Of a DNA stretch of 8,491 nucleotides, positions 6,127 to 8,491 are shown one piece after another. The stretch's first letter is position 1, and the number at the start of each line of letters is the position of its first letter. Under the pieces are notes generated by a model. The model was not told the origin of the DNA. It worked only from the letters and a program-made list of their open reading frames with translations, and searched no databases. The position numbers and the translations under genes were made by a program. Source of the DNA: an uncultured Methanomassiliicoccaceae archaeon (GTDB taxonomy: Archaea > Thermoplasmatota > Thermoplasmata > Methanomassiliicoccales > Methanomethylophilaceae); NCBI GenBank assembly GCA_945492685.1, contig CALYUZ010000024.1:1-8491 (forward strand), given 5' to 3'.

Positions 6127-7269
6127 ATGCATGACGTAGTGGTGGTCGGAGGCGGTCCGGCCGGAAGCTTGGCCGCTGCCGCCCTCGCCCGCACCCACGA
6201 CGTCGTGGTCCTGGAGGAGCACCCCTCCTCCGGGCAACCGGTGCAATGCGCCGGTCTGATCACGGATGACGTGATCTCCATGTCCGGGGTCCGCCCGGAC
6301 ATCCTAAACACATTGCATGGGGCGGAGGTCGTTTTCCCCGACGGGAACACCGTCGAGGTCCGTTCCGATTGGCCCAAGGCCCGTGTGGTCGACAGGGGCC
6401 AGCTGGATTCGCTGATGGCGGATGCCGCCATGGATGCCGGTGCCGAGTACAGGTACAACACCAGATATCTCTCCCATTCCGTCACCGACCATGTCGAGGT
6501 GGAGACGGGTGATGGGATGGTGGGATCCAGGGCCATCGTCGGTGCCGACGGTCACAGCTCCAGGGTGGCATCGTCCCTGGGCGACAATTTTCCCAGGGAA
6601 TATGTCCGCGGCATACAGGCCGACGTCTCCGTCAGGATGGAGAGGCAGGACCTATTCAGGATCCATCTCGGTTCCAGGTTCGCACCGGGATTCTTCACAT
6701 GGGAGATCCCATGCGGTGATTTCACCCGTGTCGGACTCTGCACATCATGGTCGGCAGGGCCCCCGTACCATCATCTCATGGACCTCCTGCATCACATCGG
6801 TGCATCCGACAGGATCATCCGCATGTACAGCGGGAAGATACCGCTCGGAGGGAGGAGGACCATCCACGGTGACAGGTGTCTCCTGATAGGGGATGCGGGA
6901 TGCATGGTCAAGCCCGTGTCCGGGGGAGGTCTCTATCCCGCATTCCAGTCCGTCCCGATACTGAGGGATGTCCTCACGGATGCGTTGGACCGCGACACTC
7001 TGGACGAACACGCCCTGTCCGGATACGATAGGATATGGTATCAGAAGGTCGGAAGGGAGTTGGACCGTGCATACAGGCTGAGGAGCATGTTCGTGAGGTT
7101 GGACGATGATGATCTGTCCTGTGCCGGGAGATACGCCTCCAGGGAGAAGGTCAGGTCCGCTTTGGATGAACTGAGTCTCGATCACCCGTCGGACGTCGTC
7201 GGCGGAATCATGAAACATCCTTCCAACATCCTCGCAGCCATCCCGTTGGCCCTGAGGTGCCTGCTATGA
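6127..7269 (+). CDS. Geranylgeranyl-reductase-family FAD protein (archaeal lipid reductase)
   Basis: Members of this flavoprotein family saturate the double bonds of geranylgeranyl chains, notably in digeranylgeranyl glycerophospholipids of archaeal membranes. The 380-residue protein has the FAD-binding V-V-G-G-G-P-A-G (6-13), the acidic end of the second strand (L29-E-E31), the conserved cysteine in P-V-Q-C41-A-G, V-D-R90, G-A-D-G-H-S-S (139-145), F-T-W-E-I-P (190-195; the family's Y-x-W-x-F-P position) and the second FAD motif I-G-D-A-G (254-258) followed by P-V-S-G-G-G. The start is ATG 6127, 10 bp after transaldolase. A longer open frame upstream is a Ser/Arg-rich shadow of tal. Codons use more T-ending forms than tkt/tal. 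Exact substrate (membrane lipid or quinone side chain) cannot be told from sequence. Confidence 0.85.
   Translation: MHDVVVVGGGPAGSLAAAALARTHDVVVLEEHPSSGQPVQCAGLITDDVISMSGVRPDILNTLHGAEVVFPDGNTVEVRSDWPKARVVDRGQLDSLMADAAMDAGAEYRYNTRYLSHSVTDHVEVETGDGMVGSRAIVGADGHSSRVASSLGDNFPREYVRGIQADVSVRMERQDLFRIHLGSRFAPGFFTWEIPCGDFTRVGLCTSWSAGPPYHHLMDLLHHIGASDRIIRMYSGKIPLGGRRTIHGDRCLLIGDAGCMVKPVSGGGLYPAFQSVPILRDVLTDALDRDTLDEHALSGYDRIWYQKVGRELDRAYRLRSMFVRLDDDDLSCAGRYASREKVRSALDELSLDHPSDVVGGIMKHPSNILAAIPLALRCLL
7254..7259 (+). promoter_or_regulatory. SD GAGGTG deciding the taw2 start
   Basis: GAGGTG, inside the last codons of the reductase gene, lies six bases before ATG 7266. It supports that ATG over the in-frame GTG at 7257, which is part of the SD itself. 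Confidence 0.7.
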
Positions 7270-8312
7270 AGAGAGTCACTTTCGCGAAGATTCCCACAGG
7301 GGATGCCGGACCTATCATCAGATCGCTCATGTCGGATGGTCATGTGGACCTCCATGCCAAGATATCCAAGGATGATTCGTACAGGTACGTTCCGATCCTG
7401 CCGGAATCCATCGGTATCGTCCGGGACATGGGACTGGAGATGATGGAGGGCGATGCTCATACCCTCGACCGTAGGAGTCCCCAGGAGCGTATCGCGGAGC
7501 GTCTGAGGGAGTATCCCGAGTTGGACGGTATCGTTCCCGATCATTGGGAGTATGTGGGGGACATAGTCATCGTCCGCATGGACCCCAGATGCGAACCGTA
7601 CAGGGAGCTGATCGGAAGGACCTATGCCGAGGTCCTCGGAGCCAAGACTGTCTGTGCCGATGTCCGTGGTGTGTCCGGGGAGTTCAGGAAGCCCAGCATG
7701 GACATCATCTACGGGACGGAGACGGAGTCCGTGCGTTTGGAGAACGGGATCAGGTATGGGTTCGATGTTACCAAGGTGATGTTCGCATCAGGGAACACGG
7801 ATGAACGCATGAGGATGAGGAACCTCGATTGCACAGGGGAGACGGTCGTGGACATGTTCGCCGGTATCGGCTACTTCACATTGCCTCTGGCCAAGTTCTC
7901 CGGTGCGAGGAGGGTCTTCGCATGCGAGAAGAATCCGGAATCCTATGAGTTCCTTGTACGCAACGTGAAGGACAATGAGGTCTCCGATGTGGTGATCCCG
8001 ATCCTCGGAGACAACAGGGACCTGAGGGGAAGGGCGTTCGCGGACCGCATCCTGATGGGATACGTCCAGACGACGTCCGAGTTCCTCCCGGCCGCATTGC
8101 GCATGATCCGTCCCGGAGGGATCATACATTATCATGATACGTTCTACGTGAACGAGTTTAGAGAGAAGATAAAGGGGATATTCGACGGTGCATGCGGACC
8201 CGATGGATACGAGATCATCGGCATCCGCGAGGTGAAGTCCTTCGCACCGTCTGTATCACATTATGTGGCGGATGTCCGTATCACACCTTCTCGCCGGAAC
8301 TCGCAGCCGTGA
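7266..8312 (+). CDS. taw2: tRNA-Phe wyosine aminocarboxypropyltransferase (Taw2/TYW2-like)
   Basis: Taw2 transfers the 3-amino-3-carboxypropyl group of S-adenosylmethionine to C7 of 4-demethylwyosine or a related base at position 37 of tRNA-Phe. The 348-residue protein has F-D-V-T-K-V-M-F-A-S-G-N (166-177) followed by E180-R-M-R, SAM motif I V-D-M-F-A-G-I-G-Y-F-T-L-P (195-207), the ribose-binding acidic residue E221 in C-E-K-N-P, D260-R-I-L-M-G-Y-V, I-I-H-Y-H (286-290) and V-K-S-F-A-P-S-V-S-H-Y-V (323-334). Its paralogue Trm5 (m1G37 methyltransferase) carries N-L-P where this has M-G-Y-V, so Taw2 is preferred, based on my memory of the families. ATG 7266 overlaps the reductase stop by 4 bp. 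It ends the operon; no clear terminator follows. Confidence 0.8.
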   Translation: MKRVTFAKIPTGDAGPIIRSLMSDGHVDLHAKISKDDSYRYVPILPESIGIVRDMGLEMMEGDAHTLDRRSPQERIAERLREYPELDGIVPDHWEYVGDIVIVRMDPRCEPYRELIGRTYAEVLGAKTVCADVRGVSGEFRKPSMDIIYGTETESVRLENGIRYGFDVTKVMFASGNTDERMRMRNLDCTGETVVDMFAGIGYFTLPLAKFSGARRVFACEKNPESYEFLVRNVKDNEVSDVVIPILGDNRDLRGRAFADRILMGYVQTTSEFLPAALRMIRPGGIIHYHDTFYVNEFREKIKGIFDGACGPDGYEIIGIREVKSFAPSVSHYVADVRITPSRRNSQP

Positions 8313-8491
8313 GCAGGGTGTTCATGTCCTCGCGGTACTTCTCGCCTGATGCGGCGATGACGTTCTTCGCGAATGGTACGAGGTAATCTGCAAACTCAGC
8401 CTCATCCTTTATTAGATTTTGAGATCTCTGAACGTAAAGAATAGATCTTAGACATCTTTGTAGTCCCAGCACTTGGTCACTGTCATTGTGG
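8281..8491 (-). CDS. C-terminal part of an unrecognised minus-strand gene, open to the window edge
   Basis: A minus-strand frame runs from the right edge to a TGA at 8283-8281, overlapping the end of taw2 tail to tail by 32 nt. The last 45 or so residues look like real protein: helical, with D-E-A-E-F-A-D-Y-L-V-P-F and E-K-Y-R-E-D-M-N-T-L-L, and codons like the rest of the window. The part upstream of about 8400 is AT-rich with rare codons (CTA, AGA, ATA), so it may be a horizontally acquired or decaying gene, or non-coding with the true start missing. GTG 8472 is the only candidate start in the window apart from a late ATG; I see no SD before it. I do not recognise a family. Confidence 0.4.
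   Translation of the reverse strand, partial: HNDSDQVLGLQRCLRSILYVQRSQNLIKDEAEFADYLVPFAKNVIAASGEKYREDMNTLLTAASSGEKV
8401..8460. other. AT-rich block with two AGATCT words
   Basis: This 60-bp stretch is about one-third G+C by count, far below the neighbouring genes. It contains AGATCT at 8422-8427 and 8443-8448, the first within the palindrome GAGATCTC. It could be an intergenic spacer or termination zone for the plus-strand operon (short T-runs at 8408-8420), or the AT-rich part of the minus-strand frame. Confidence 0.5.

Noticed and set aside
1..8491. CRISPR array, tRNA/rRNA gene, insertion sequence or defence cluster
   Set aside because: I saw no regularly spaced repeats outside the coding acidic linker, no tRNA-like folds, no transposase motifs and no terminal inverted repeats.

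Overview
The window looks like part of a moderately GC-rich archaeal chromosome. The archaeal hallmarks are transcription factor S, an archaeal/eukaryotic-type PCNA sliding clamp, a split two-subunit transketolase, a geranylgeranyl-reductase-family flavoprotein and a wyosine-pathway tRNA enzyme of the Taw2 type. Gene order, codon style (AGG arginines, mostly G/C-ending codons), TATA-type promoters and exclusive use of TGA stops make a Euryarchaeote near the Thermoplasmata, for example Methanomassiliicoccales, my best guess. That placement is inference, not proof.

Left part (1-2640). The start of a minus-strand gene, possibly a metallo-beta-lactamase-fold RNase, runs off the left edge. It is divergent from a 733-residue plus-strand gene. 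The 258-nt divergent gap holds a minus-strand TATA box with a CCTCC/GGAGG-rich leader that can fold in alternative ways around the Shine-Dalgarno (SD), and a plus-strand TATA box placed for leaderless transcription. The 733-residue protein is the most unusual object here. It has six predicted membrane helices, a Lys/Pro/Glu-rich stretch, about 340 residues of acidic Pro-Val-Glu repeats, a small C-terminal domain that reads like a catalytically degraded Vsr/DUF559 endonuclease fold, and a poly-lysine tail. A strong GC hairpin follows it.

Middle and right part (2640-8312). Seven plus-strand genes are packed with gaps or overlaps of 18, 5, -4, -4, 10 and -4 nt and look like one operon: tfs (transcript cleavage factor), pcn (sliding clamp), transketolase N and C subunits, transaldolase, a geranylgeranyl-reductase-family protein and taw2. 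Transketolase and transaldolase together form the non-oxidative pentose phosphate pathway, which makes ribose 5-phosphate and erythrose 4-phosphate from glycolytic intermediates. They sit directly behind the replication clamp. The last two genes serve membrane lipid saturation and tRNA-Phe position 37 modification.

Right edge (8281-8491). A minus-strand reading frame converges on taw2, overlaps its end by 32 nt and stays open to the window edge. It is partly AT-rich and I do not recognise it.
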